A stretch of 64,000 nucleotides of DNA from CF-46 sp963760735. GTDB lineage: Bacteria; Chloroflexota; Limnocylindria; Limnocylindrales; CSP1-4. The stretch covers positions 372,001-436,000 of the forward strand of contig CAVXEB010000007.1 of NCBI GenBank assembly GCA_963760735.1, given 5' to 3'. Of the stretch, positions 49,571 to 57,533 are shown piece after piece. The position numbers and the translations under genes were made by a program. The notes beneath the pieces were generated by a model. It was not told where the DNA came from. It ran no database searches and saw nothing but the letters and a program-made list of their open reading frames with translations. Positions within the stretch are counted from its first letter, which is position 1; every line of letters begins with the position of its first letter.

Positions 49571-50132
49571 CGTCGACGCCGGCCGGAGTGCGGGGCGTGG
49601 TCGGACCGCAGCGGGACGTGGAAACCGCATCGGCTCACGGGTTTGCTCGTCTGCCACTGCGGGACGCCCATGGGGCGCACGGTGAGCGGCGAGGGGACGC
49701 CGCGCTACCGATGCAGCCTCGGGGCCTCGGACAAGAGCCACTCGCGGCCCTACATCGTCCCGGAGCGGGCGCTCATGCCAGCAGTCCGGGACGATGCCGC
49801 CCGGCTGCGCGTGCCGTACGACCTGGTCGAGATGGCCGACCGGGACGACACCCGGCGAGCAGCGCTCGAGGCGAAGCGTGAGCGTTGGATCGAGCAGTAC
49901 GGCGAGGGGTTGATCGACAAGCCGACGCGGGACGCCCGCCTGGCCGACATCCGCGAGCAGATCGGCGCCATGGACGCCGCGAAGGCCCTCAGGGACATCC
50001 CGCCGGCGATCGACTGGTCATGGACGCCCGAGGAGCTGAATGCGGTCCTGCGGGCTCTGGGAGCGCGTGGAGCTCGGCCCGGACCTGATGCCGGCGCGGT
50101 TCGTGTGGACGGTCCCGGAGTGGCGGGCTTGA
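49571..50132 (+). pseudogene. Remnant of a large serine recombinase (C-terminal part)
   Basis: The frame reads HRLTGLLVCHCGTPMGR and RYRCSLG, a recombinase zinc-ribbon, then a charged coiled coil (TRRAALEAKRERWIEQYGEG) and SWTPEELNAVL. After VLR one extra G in a GGG run breaks the frame; reading past it gives LWERVELGPDLMPARF and a stop at 50130-50132. The N-terminal catalytic domain with the active serine is missing; the remnant begins only about 20 bases from the divergent SAM hydrolase start. It is a decayed phage or integrative-element integrase. Confidence 0.7.
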
Positions 50133-50327
50133 CCGCCGAGGCGCGGGCGATCCTCCACGGCCAACCGGCCGCCAAAACCGCCACGTGCTACGGCTGCACG
50201 GAGCTGCTCGCCACCCGCGGCGCGACGGTTCGCCTGGCGCCGAGGCTCGTGCCACGCCCCGAACGCGAGCGCTCGTCGGGACTGCCACGGTTCGGACTGC
50301 CGCGACGAGCGGGGCAGCCGTACGGCG

Positions 50328-50819
50328 CGGCACGCCGAGGACTTCCTCGTCGATGGATCCACTCGCGACATCGGCAATCCGGGCGCGATCTACGTCAACT
50401 GCCCCGGGCGATTGCTTTCGACGCTCGCGGCTCGCGAGCTCGTGCCCGGTCTCGAGGCCGGGCTGTTCGGTTCGTCGTTCCGGTTCTCCATCCCGCCTGA
50501 TGGCGATTCGTGGGTGCGCAACCCGGCGCGCAGCTCGTACAACCCGGGGGCATTGCAGGAGAGGACGATTCGTCGGGCCACGCTCTTCGAGCTCGGGCCG
50601 ACGACGTTTGCGGCATATCCGACGACATCGGCCGGCACGTCGACGGGCGGCCATCCGCCGCGGTCGACGACACCGCCCAGGCGTCCGATGTCCGTGAAGG
50701 AATGGGCCGACACGGTCCTGCCGCTACCGCTCGGCGTGACCTCCGAGGACGTCGCCCGCCACAACCGCCGCGCCTGGCTCGACAAGGTCGCGCCGATCCC
50801 CCGCGACTACCGCCGCTGA
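50328..50819 (+). pseudogene. Remnant of an HK97-type phage prohead protease (C-terminal part)
   Basis: About 163 codons in one frame without a convincing start. The segment EAGLFGSSFRFSIPPDGDSW and later RTIRRATLFELGPTTFAAYP match the core and C-terminal signature of S78-family prohead proteases, which mature phage capsids. The N-terminal part carrying the first catalytic His is absent. The C-terminal 60 residues (VKEWADTVLPLPLGVTSEDV) are of unknown role. No terminase, portal or capsid gene adjoins it. Confidence 0.6.
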
Positions 50820-50848
50820 GACGCGGATCGGGGTGGCGTCGAGCGGGA

Positions 50849-50874
50849 GTCGACGGCTCCGCGGAGCCGTCGAC
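50849..50874. repeat. 26-bp perfect palindrome with a partial second copy
   Basis: GTCGACGGCTCCG followed at once by its exact reverse complement. It lies 29 bases after the prohead protease stop. The left 19 bases (GAGTCGACGGCTCCGCGGA) recur at 50883-50901 without the right arm. A loop-less palindrome this long may be a cruciform, a protein-binding site or a mobile-element end. Confidence 0.7.
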
Positions 50875-51027
50875 GGGGGGGAGAGTCGACGGCTCCGCGG
50901 ACCAGTCGGCCCGTGCGTCAACCAAGGTCGTGGTTTCCAGGCGCGGCGCCAACGCGACTCGTCTGCAGTACCGCGGGTCCGCGATTGCCGCGACCCTGCA
51001 GCCCGCCTCGGCCCGTCGGAAGGCCAC

Positions 51028-51184
51028 CTAGCGCTTCTTGGCAAGCAGCCACGCCCAGCCAGCCTCCCAGTACCGGCCGTCGCGCTCGAGGCCGTCTTGG
51101 GCGACCCTGAGTCTCCCACTGAGCGACCAGGCGCTCGGCCTGATCAGGTGTCTCGCCCTCGCCGATCAGGCGCTGTCGCGTGGC
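51028..51184 (-). pseudogene. Remnant of a small phage-like protein
   Basis: On the minus strand the first part reads ATRQRLIGEGETPDQAERLV and AQWET; after one extra base the frame continues RVAQDGLERDGRYWEAGWAW and LLAKKR then stop. Such short helical proteins occur beside serine integrases in some prophages. No start codon is clear. Together with its neighbours it marks a phage scar. Confidence 0.45.
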
Positions 51185-51276
51185 CTTACAACAGCGACGC
51201 CGGGGAGGACGCCCGCTCGGAGTTGTGACCTCGGCTGCTAGAGTCCACCTCCCGATCACCAACCGAGGTTCCGCCG

Positions 51277-51633
51277 GTGCTTCGACCCGAGGACGCCTAT
51301 CAGCGGTACGAGCGAGCCTGGAACGAGCCAGAGCACGCGGCAGCGCTCTTGGAGGAGTGTTGGGCGGAGGATGGCGTCTACTCCGACGATGAGGTACCCG
51401 ATGGCGTCGTGGGACCGGCGGCGCTAGTCGCCCTGATCGCGGCCACGCACGATGCCCTGCCCGGCTTCCGGGTCTGGGCGACCAGCGCCCCGAGGATGCT
51501 GGACAGTCGGCTGGGCGTCACCTGGGCGGGCGAGGGTGGCGACCCGCCGGAGTCGTCCGCCGGAACCGATGTCATCGAGTTCGCCGCCGACGGGCGCATC
51601 GCGCGTGTCACTGACGTGCTCACCACGACCTAG
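51277..51633 (+). CDS. SnoaL-like/NTF2-fold protein
   Basis: 118 residues from a GTG. The pattern YQRYERAWNEPEHAAALLEECWAEDGVYSD at the start (a helix, then the first strand), VGPAALVALI and the C-terminal TDVIEFAADGRIARVTDVL is the common SnoaL cone fold. Members are small isomerases, hydrolases or ligand-binding proteins. The substrate is not predictable. It is the first intact gene after the phage remnants. Confidence 0.8.
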   Translation: MLRPEDAYQRYERAWNEPEHAAALLEECWAEDGVYSDDEVPDGVVGPAALVALIAATHDALPGFRVWATSAPRMLDSRLGVTWAGEGGDPPESSAGTDVIEFAADGRIARVTDVLTTT

Positions 51634-51657
51634 GCCGCCACGTCGACCGCTCCGCTT

Positions 51658-51700
51658 CGTCGGCTACGTGTGACAGCTAGACCGACGGCGACGGCGGGCC
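51658..51700. repeat. 43-bp direct repeat, copy 1
   Basis: CGTCGGCTACGT, 6 bases, then the 25-base block beginning GCTAGACCGACGGCGACGGC (51676-51700). The same two blocks recur at 52093-52136 with a 7-base spacer. CGTCGG and CCGACG inside it could pair as a stem. It lies just past the 3' end of the minus-strand YeaQ-like gene. Confidence 0.75.
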
Positions 51701-51717
51701 GCTCGCGAGGGTCGTCG

Positions 51718-51978
51718 TCAGACGGCGGTGCGTCGACCCACGAAGAATCGGTACGCGGCGACGACGATCACGGCACCCACGACGGCGACCACGATGCTCT
51801 GAATGTTGACGCCCGTCACATCTGCCACCTTGAGGACGGTTCCCGCGAGGAAACCTCCAACGACAGCTCCGACGATGCCCAGGATGATGGTGGCGATGAC
51901 GCCTTCCTTGCCGCCCATGATCAGGTTTGTGATCCAGCCGGCGATCGCACCCAAGACGATCCACGCGATGATGCCCAC
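51718..51978 (-). CDS. GlsB/YeaQ/YmgE family membrane protein
   Basis: 86 residues from a GTG at 51978 with GGAGGG five bases upstream. Three hydrophobic helices carry the family motifs GIIAWIVLGAIAGWITNLIMG and IILGIVGAVVGGFLAG. The family is a general-stress-associated small membrane protein of unknown mechanism. It is flanked by a 43-bp direct repeat on both sides. Confidence 0.9.
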   Translation of the reverse strand: MGIIAWIVLGAIAGWITNLIMGGKEGVIATIILGIVGAVVGGFLAGTVLKVADVTGVNIQSIVVAVVGAVIVVAAYRFFVGRRTAV

Positions 51979-52092
51979 AGCCGCCCTCCGCCGACGAGCC
52001 AACCCCGCCTTGGATACGGACCACGGCATCGAGGGATCCGGCTTCGTCTTGGCTGGATAGTACGCCGCAGGATTCTGGATCTGGGCTCCGCG

Positions 52093-52136
52093 CGTCGGCT
52101 ACGTCCTCGAGGCTAGACCGACGGCGACGGCGGGCC
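52093..52136. repeat. 43-bp direct repeat, copy 2
   Basis: Second copy of the repeat at 51658-51700, same orientation, 435 bases away. The 12-base and 25-base blocks are identical; the spacer differs in sequence and by one base. It begins three bases past the 3' end of the minus-strand gene at 52140. Confidence 0.75.
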
Positions 52137-52139
52137 TTC

Positions 52140-52382
52140 CTATGCCCCGTGACGCCTCGCGTCGACCTCGACGAGCGTTCCGTCCTCGCCGTCGACGCGG
52201 CCGTAGCCGCGCAGTCGAGCCGTTTGCTCGCAGCCCGGATGAACGTAGCCGTGCTCGGTGGACATGATCGGCTCGGGGCTGCCAGGTACATCCACCGCAA
52301 CGCTGCGGTGGACCCCGACGACGGGATCTGCCGGCAGGAGCCTCTCGCCGCACGACGCGCACTCGTGGATGACGCTCGACAT
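52140..52382 (-). CDS. Small cysteine/histidine-rich hypothetical protein
   Basis: 80 residues. The N-terminus ECASCGERL and the later YVHPGCEQT give a C-x2-C ... H-x2-C pattern that could bind one zinc. The sequence is otherwise unremarkable and no family is recognised. It starts 17 bases from a complex inverted-repeat region. Confidence 0.55.
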   Translation of the reverse strand: MSSVIHECASCGERLLPADPVVGVHRSVAVDVPGSPEPIMSTEHGYVHPGCEQTARLRGYGRVDGEDGTLVEVDARRHGA

Positions 52383-52399
52383 TGCCCAAAGGGTAAACG

Positions 52400-52489
52400 C
52401 CCCGAAGCGACGCCTTCGGGAGCCCCGGTAGGGAGGAGGTTCTACCGGTGCATCCTTATCCCTGTAAGAGGGAAGGCGCCGCTTCGGGG
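52400..52489. promoter_or_regulatory. Nested inverted repeats, possible structured RNA or mobile-element remnant
   Basis: CCCCGAAGCGACGCCTTC (52400-52417) pairs with GAAGGCGCCGCTTCGGGG (52472-52489) with one mismatch. Inside are CCGGTAG/CTACCGG (52425-52431, 52442-52448) and TCCCT/AGGGA (52459-52463, 52469-52473). The whole can fold as a three-way junction, or the left arm can form its own hairpin (CCCGAAG/CTTCGGG). It could be the 5' leader of the gene ending at 52140. Confidence 0.5.
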
Positions 52490-52561
52490 AAGGATGCCGC
52501 GACGACGGGAGGAGGGTTCCGGCGCCTCGGCGGGCAGTGGGCAGGAGCGGGTTCGCCCGGG

Positions 52562-52924
52562 TCAGTGCAGGGGCGGATCCGAGGACTCGGCGAAGTGACC
52601 GTTGCGGTTCATCTCGCGCAGGAAGAGCAGCTGGTTGATCTGGCGGAGCGTCCAGTGGGTCTCGGCCACCGAGATGCCCGCGAGATAGGCGGTCAGGTTG
52701 GCGGCCTCGTCAGGCGCCAGGCCCCTCATGATCAGGTTCCGGTACGTCGCCCGGGTTCGGACCTCCGGGCTCACCGTCGGGCTCGGCGCCGGGCTGGACG
52801 AGATCGTGGTGGCGGTGTCCGACCCAGACGCGACCGCGGAGGCCGCCGCGATGAGCGGCCAGGACGAGCCGGCGCGAGACGATCGCCCCGTTCCCCGTTC
52901 CCCTCGACGTGCCTGGCCTGCCAT
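52562..52924 (-). CDS. Hypothetical protein with conserved C-terminal helical domain
   Basis: 120 residues. An Arg-rich start is followed by a weak hydrophobic stretch (SWPLIAAASAVASG) and a Ser/Thr/Pro linker. The C-terminal 60 residues (RNLIMRGLAPDEAANLTAYL, AGISVAETHWTLRQINQLLF) form a compact helical unit that looks conserved rather than random. No family name is recognised. It is divergent from the membrane protein at 53189. Confidence 0.55.
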   Translation of the reverse strand: MAGQARRGERGTGRSSRAGSSWPLIAAASAVASGSDTATTISSSPAPSPTVSPEVRTRATYRNLIMRGLAPDEAANLTAYLAGISVAETHWTLRQINQLLFLREMNRNGHFAESSDPPLH

Positions 52925-53188
52925 GGTTCACCGATCCGTCCTGTTGGCCTCGATTGGTTCGGGCGTCCTGCCCGTCAGTGGTCCATTCGTGATCGACCCC
53001 TCGACCGGATGGTCCCGGTCCGACGTTCGGTCGATCTGGTGTGGTGACGGGATGTTCGGCCGATGGTTCTGCGGGAACGATGACCCGTCAGTCCCCCTCC
53101 CCCCGGTACTTGCGCCGACCCGGTCGGACGATGATCCGGAGGGGCCCGGGTAGACTCCCGACCACCGCCCGATCGTGGAGTGCTGCGC

Positions 53189-54373
53189 GTGCGTGTCCGG
53201 ATCCTGGAGCTGCGACTCATCGGCCTCGTCCTGGTCGCGTGCTGGATCGTGGCCGCCGTCGAGGTCCTGATCGGCTACCGGCCCGGAGGCCCGGCCGACG
53301 TCGCCGTCGGCGTCGCGGCCCTGGTCCCGGCGCTCGTCGCCCTCGCGGGAGTCGTCTGGCCGCCCGTGGCACGCAGCGATCGCGGGTTCGCGGCGATGGT
53401 CTGGCTCGCCGCCGGCTGTCTCCTTCTGCTCGTCCCGTCGATCGCGGGGGTCTCGGGCCAGCTCGGCGGACGCGGCGCCCAGACCCTGCTGCCGTCCGTC
53501 GAGGCCGCCTACCCGTGGGTCCTCGCGCTCATCGGGACGTGTCTCTTCAGCGGGTTCGGCATCGCCCGGCGATGGCTCGGAGCCGCGGCCCTGCGCCGGC
53601 ATCGCGTCTTCCGCGGTGTCGTCGTCGGGTCGCTCCTCGCCGCGGCGACCGGCATGGTGTTCGCCGCGGTCGCGATGGGCAACGAGCTGGCGCTGCGCGA
53701 CCGGATCGCGGCCTCGTCCCGGTTCGGGCCGACCGCTCTCGACCACGACCCGCCGACCTGCGACGGCCCGATGGGAATCGGCCCGACCGCCCGGCTCACC
53801 GTTCATCTCGATGCGACGCTCGACGGGCGGTCGCTCGGGTCGGTCGACCTCTCGGGCGAGCGCGACGTCGCCGACGTGCACTGGCTGGCGTACGTGGCCT
53901 CGAGCCGGGAGCTCGGGCTCCATGGCGCGGCCACGCTCGGCGCCGACACGTGGATTCGCCCGCCGTTCGCCCAGTGGCGCCGGGCGACCCCCGGCGAGGT
54001 TGTCGACCCGGACCTCGATCTGACGGCGTTCCGGACCGCCCTCTCGCCGGAGGCGCGCGCGGCCGCCGAATCCAGGGGCGTCGCGATCGTCGAGGGGGCG
54101 AGCTCGCGCCAGTGCCGGATCGCGATCGACGGGCCGACCTTCAAGGCCGCGTTCCCGCAGGCGGCCTGGCTGATCGGCGACGCCGACCTCGCCCGCTGGC
54201 GCGGCCAGCTCGACTACTGGGTCTTCCTCGACGGCCAGATCGGCCGGATCGCGGGCAGCGTCAACGGCGACGCGGCCGACATCCAGCCCGGCGCCCTCCA
54301 GTCGACGGTGCGGGTGGACCTCACCGCGACCGACCGCGGCAGCCCGGTCGAGCTGACCGCGCCGACGGGATGA
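53189..54373 (+). CDS. Hypothetical membrane protein with large extracytoplasmic domain
   Basis: 394 residues from the GTG at 53189, which has GGAG eight bases upstream; a GTG at 53180 is an alternative. Five helices in the first 160 residues are followed by a soluble domain of about 225 residues. That domain has few cysteines (one in PPTCDGPMG, one in SRQCRIAI) that might pair. The C-terminal strands (VNGDAADIQPGALQSTVRVD) look like a lipoprotein-type beta fold. No family recognised. Confidence 0.7.
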   Translation: MRVRILELRLIGLVLVACWIVAAVEVLIGYRPGGPADVAVGVAALVPALVALAGVVWPPVARSDRGFAAMVWLAAGCLLLLVPSIAGVSGQLGGRGAQTLLPSVEAAYPWVLALIGTCLFSGFGIARRWLGAAALRRHRVFRGVVVGSLLAAATGMVFAAVAMGNELALRDRIAASSRFGPTALDHDPPTCDGPMGIGPTARLTVHLDATLDGRSLGSVDLSGERDVADVHWLAYVASSRELGLHGAATLGADTWIRPPFAQWRRATPGEVVDPDLDLTAFRTALSPEARAAAESRGVAIVEGASSRQCRIAIDGPTFKAAFPQAAWLIGDADLARWRGQLDYWVFLDGQIGRIAGSVNGDAADIQPGALQSTVRVDLTATDRGSPVELTAPTG

Positions 54374-54422
54374 TCGGAGGCCGCGGGACGACGGCCACGG
54401 CCTGCGCCGCGTCGCGCAGCCG

Positions 54423-55430
54423 GTGATCATGGCCGCAATGGACGAGGAGCACGGATCGGCAAAGCGGGATCGCCTGGCCCGGATGACCCGGATCCTGGCG
54501 CTCCTGAACGCCCACCCGGACGGCATGAAGCCGTCCGAGATCGCCCACCGCGTCGACTCGTCGGTGCGGACCGTGTATCGCGATCTCCGCTCGATCGAGG
54601 GCGAGCTCGGGATGCCGCTCTGGTCGGAGTCGGGCCGCTGGGGCCTCGAGGCCGAGGGCTTCCTGCCGCCGCTGAAGCTGACCCGGAGCGAGGCGATGGC
54701 GGTCGTGCTGTCGGCGCGGCTGATGGTCCGCTACGCCGACACGTACGACCCGGACCTCGCGGCGGCGTTCGAGAAGCTGGCGGCGATCCTGCCGCCGGCG
54801 CTGCGCGAGCACGTCGACCGGAGCCTGGATGCCCTCTCGCGACGACCGACCGACGAGGCGTTCAGCCGGCACGTCCATCTCCTGACCCAGGCCTGGGCCG
54901 AGCGCCGGGTGGTCGCGTTCGAGTACGCCCCGGCGCCGTATGCCCCGGAGGCGGCGCCACGGACCGCGCGCGTCCGGCCGTACCTGATCGAGCCGTCGCT
55001 CTCGACCCACGCCCTGTACCTCGTCGGCTGGGACGAGACCCGCGACGCGGTCCGGACCTTCAAGATCGAGCGGATGCTCGACGTCTCCGTGACGCCGGAT
55101 TCGTTCCCGCCGCCGGAGTCGGAGGTCGTGGCCGGGATGTTCGAGCGCGCCTGGGACATCATCGCGGACCAGGAGCCGATCGACGTCGTCCTGCGCTTCT
55201 CGCCGGCGGTCGCGAGCCGGGTCCGCGAGGCGCGCTGGCACCCCTCGGAGCGGGTCGAGGCGACCGACGACGGCAGCCTGACGTGGCGGGCGACGGTCGC
55301 CGGTCCGATCGAGATCCGGCTGTGGATCCTGTCGTGGGGAGCGGACGTCGAGGTCCTCGAGCCGGCGACGCTCCGTGCCGACGTGGCGTCGACCCATGTC
55401 CGCGCCGCCCGCCAGTACGAGCCCCGCTGA
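54423..55430 (+). CDS. WYL-domain transcriptional regulator
   Basis: 335 residues from a GTG, with an ATG two codons later. An N-terminal winged HTH (about 18-75, MKPSEIAHRVDSSVRTVYRD) precedes a WYL domain (about 160-230; the WYL core is LYLVGWDETRDAVRTFKIERM) and a C-terminal WCX extension. WYL proteins bind nucleotides or nucleic acids and often control stress or defence loci. It directly abuts the HD phosphohydrolase, its likely partner or target. Confidence 0.9.
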   Translation: MIMAAMDEEHGSAKRDRLARMTRILALLNAHPDGMKPSEIAHRVDSSVRTVYRDLRSIEGELGMPLWSESGRWGLEAEGFLPPLKLTRSEAMAVVLSARLMVRYADTYDPDLAAAFEKLAAILPPALREHVDRSLDALSRRPTDEAFSRHVHLLTQAWAERRVVAFEYAPAPYAPEAAPRTARVRPYLIEPSLSTHALYLVGWDETRDAVRTFKIERMLDVSVTPDSFPPPESEVVAGMFERAWDIIADQEPIDVVLRFSPAVASRVREARWHPSERVEATDDGSLTWRATVAGPIEIRLWILSWGADVEVLEPATLRADVASTHVRAARQYEPR

Positions 55431-56840
55431 ATGGCCCGCCATCCGTTCGCCGCGGTCAACCTGATCAGCGACCCCATCCACGGCTACGTGGAGCTGACCA
55501 AGCGGCTCACGCCGGCCGAGGCACGCGAAGCGGGGCTCCCCGAGGAGGACGCCGCCGAAGAGGACCTCCTCGATACGGCCTGGCTCCAGCGGCTGCGTCG
55601 GATCAGCCAGCTCCAGAGCGCGCGCTGGGTGTTCCCGACCGCCGAGCACTCCCGGTTCACCCACGGGCTCGGGGTCATGCACGAGGCCGGGCTCTGGGCG
55701 CGGGCGCTGTACCCGTCGCTGAGCGGGACGCTGGCCGGGCGCGGCGAGCCGGCACCGAGCGAAGGCCTCGTCGTCGAGACGCTGCGGATCGCCGGGCTCC
55801 TCCACGACGTCGGCCACGGGCCGTTCGCCCACTTCTTCGACGAGCACGTCCTGATCGACTTCGCCGCCCCGCCCGACCCGCGCCGGCCGGCCGGCAAGCG
55901 GCTGACCCACGAGGACCTCTCGCAGCTGATCATCGAGCGCGAGCTCGGCGGGCTGATCGGCGGACTCCGCCGGGCCCCGGGCGCACAGCCCGAGCGCGAC
56001 GCGTTCGCGACCGGCGAGTCGATCGAGCCGTCCTGGGTCTCGTTCCTCGTCAGCAAGCCGGCCCTCGCCGATCCGGACATGCCGCTCTGGGTCCGCTGGC
56101 TGCAGCCGCTCCTGTCGGGCGTCTTCACGGTCGACAACCTCGACTACGTCCGGCGCGACGCGTGGATGACGGGCGTGGCGGTCGACGTCGACGTAGAGCG
56201 GCTTCGGCGCTACTCGTTCGTCGGCGAGCGCGGCCTGACGCTGTACGAGCCCGGTCTCGGCGCGCTGGAGCTGTTCCTGCGGGCGCGGCTGTTCCTCTAC
56301 CTGCAGGTGTACTTCCACCGGACCGTCCGGGCGATCGACCTCGACCTGGCCGAGGTCTTCGGGCCGTCGGTCCGGGCGATCTTCGGGGACGCCTCCCCGG
56401 TCGACGCCCTCGATGCCTACGCCGACCTGGACGAGTACGCGCTCGTCCACCGGGCGGCGCGCTGGACCCGGGGCGAGGACGTGGGTCCGGACCCCCGACC
56501 CGGCGACGGGACGGTGACGCCGGCGGTCGCCGAGGCATGGCGGGCGATCCTCCTGCGGCGGCCGCGCTGGCGGTCGGAGGCCGAGATCCGCCTCGAGTAC
56601 GAGGCCGGCGGTCTCCCCGAGGACGAGGTGGCGGCCCTCGGCGCGGCCGAGCCCGGCCGGATCGCGATCGACCTGGCCACCGTCGACGCGCGTCCGGCCG
56701 ACGCGACCGCGACGGACTCGCTGCTCGCGGTGGAAGGCCGGGACGGGTCGGCGTTGTCGCTCGCCCGCTCGCTGGGTCGTCTGCCCGCCTACGCGACGAT
56801 CGCCCGACGCTACCGCCGCCAGGACCCGCCTCGTTCGTGA
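55431..56840 (+). CDS. HD-domain phosphohydrolase (dGTPase-like)
   Basis: 469 residues beginning right after the WYL gene stop. The metal-site motifs are RFTHGLGVMHEAG, LLHDVGHGPFAHFFDEH and, later, VDNLDYVRRD, giving H...HD...D. The opening DPIHGYVELTK is typical of YdhJ/SAMHD1-like proteins. Such enzymes hydrolyse dNTPs or other nucleotides. The C-terminal 140 residues are less conserved. Confidence 0.9.
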   Translation: MARHPFAAVNLISDPIHGYVELTKRLTPAEAREAGLPEEDAAEEDLLDTAWLQRLRRISQLQSARWVFPTAEHSRFTHGLGVMHEAGLWARALYPSLSGTLAGRGEPAPSEGLVVETLRIAGLLHDVGHGPFAHFFDEHVLIDFAAPPDPRRPAGKRLTHEDLSQLIIERELGGLIGGLRRAPGAQPERDAFATGESIEPSWVSFLVSKPALADPDMPLWVRWLQPLLSGVFTVDNLDYVRRDAWMTGVAVDVDVERLRRYSFVGERGLTLYEPGLGALELFLRARLFLYLQVYFHRTVRAIDLDLAEVFGPSVRAIFGDASPVDALDAYADLDEYALVHRAARWTRGEDVGPDPRPGDGTVTPAVAEAWRAILLRRPRWRSEAEIRLEYEAGGLPEDEVAALGAAEPGRIAIDLATVDARPADATATDSLLAVEGRDGSALSLARSLGRLPAYATIARRYRRQDPPRS

Positions 56841-56952
56841 GCGACGTCCTCGCGCCGCATCTGCGACCTGAACCCGTCACGATCGGCACACCGGGCACGG
56901 GCGTGATCACGCTGTTTGCGGCCCGCTGGGTGTCCGATGGCTCCGGGCCACG

Positions 56953-57300
56953 ATGCCGATCCGGATCGAGGCCGAACGCCTGACGGCGTCGACCGAGCTC
57001 GAGTTCGAGTCGTGGGGCGGCGCGCCGGATCGCTTCGCCGACTGGTTCGAGGGACTCGCTCGTGACTGGCGAGGCTGGGCCGGCGAGCGCGTCTTCAACG
57101 ACGACGCGGTTGCAACCTTGCGAGCGACCCACGACGGCGTCGGTGGCGTGACCCTTGCGATGGATGTACGCGGCCGGCTCACCTATGACTCGCTAGGCGA
57201 GTGGAAGCTCAGGACGTGGGTCCGGGTCGAGCCGGGAGCACTCGACTCGATCGCCCGCGGTGTCCGGGCCATCCTCGCCCTTCCCGAACCTTCCCCTTGA
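56953..57300 (+). CDS. Small hypothetical protein, DUF6228-like
   Basis: 115 residues: IRIEAERLTASTELEFESWG, a helix FADWFEGLARDWRGWAGER, then two strands (TLRATHDGVGGVTLAMDVRG, WKLRTWVRVEPGAL). This layout resembles DUF6228 immunity-like proteins of actinobacteria, but the match is from memory only. No partner toxin is nearby. Confidence 0.6.
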   Translation: MPIRIEAERLTASTELEFESWGGAPDRFADWFEGLARDWRGWAGERVFNDDAVATLRATHDGVGGVTLAMDVRGRLTYDSLGEWKLRTWVRVEPGALDSIARGVRAILALPEPSP

Positions 57301-57533
57301 TCCGCGGTGGATCCACGTCGGCCGAGCTCTGCCGGTTGGATCAAATGACAGTCTCGGCAGCCCCAGGAGTCCGCCTTTCGGTGTAGCGGGCCGACGCCAA
57401 ATCAACCGCTTGCGGGGCTGTCACTTGAACGCGGACGCGAGGCAGATGGACCAATTGGAGGGCTGCGCGCCACCGAAGGCTCTCGTGGCTGTCGTTTGAT
57501 CGTTCCCGGGCGCGCGCGACCTCGACCCGGGGC

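Noticed and set aside
57301..57533. Possible gene between the DUF6228-like gene and the M23 peptidase
   Set aside because: Only short frames with shadow-like composition; nothing supportable in this 233-base gap.
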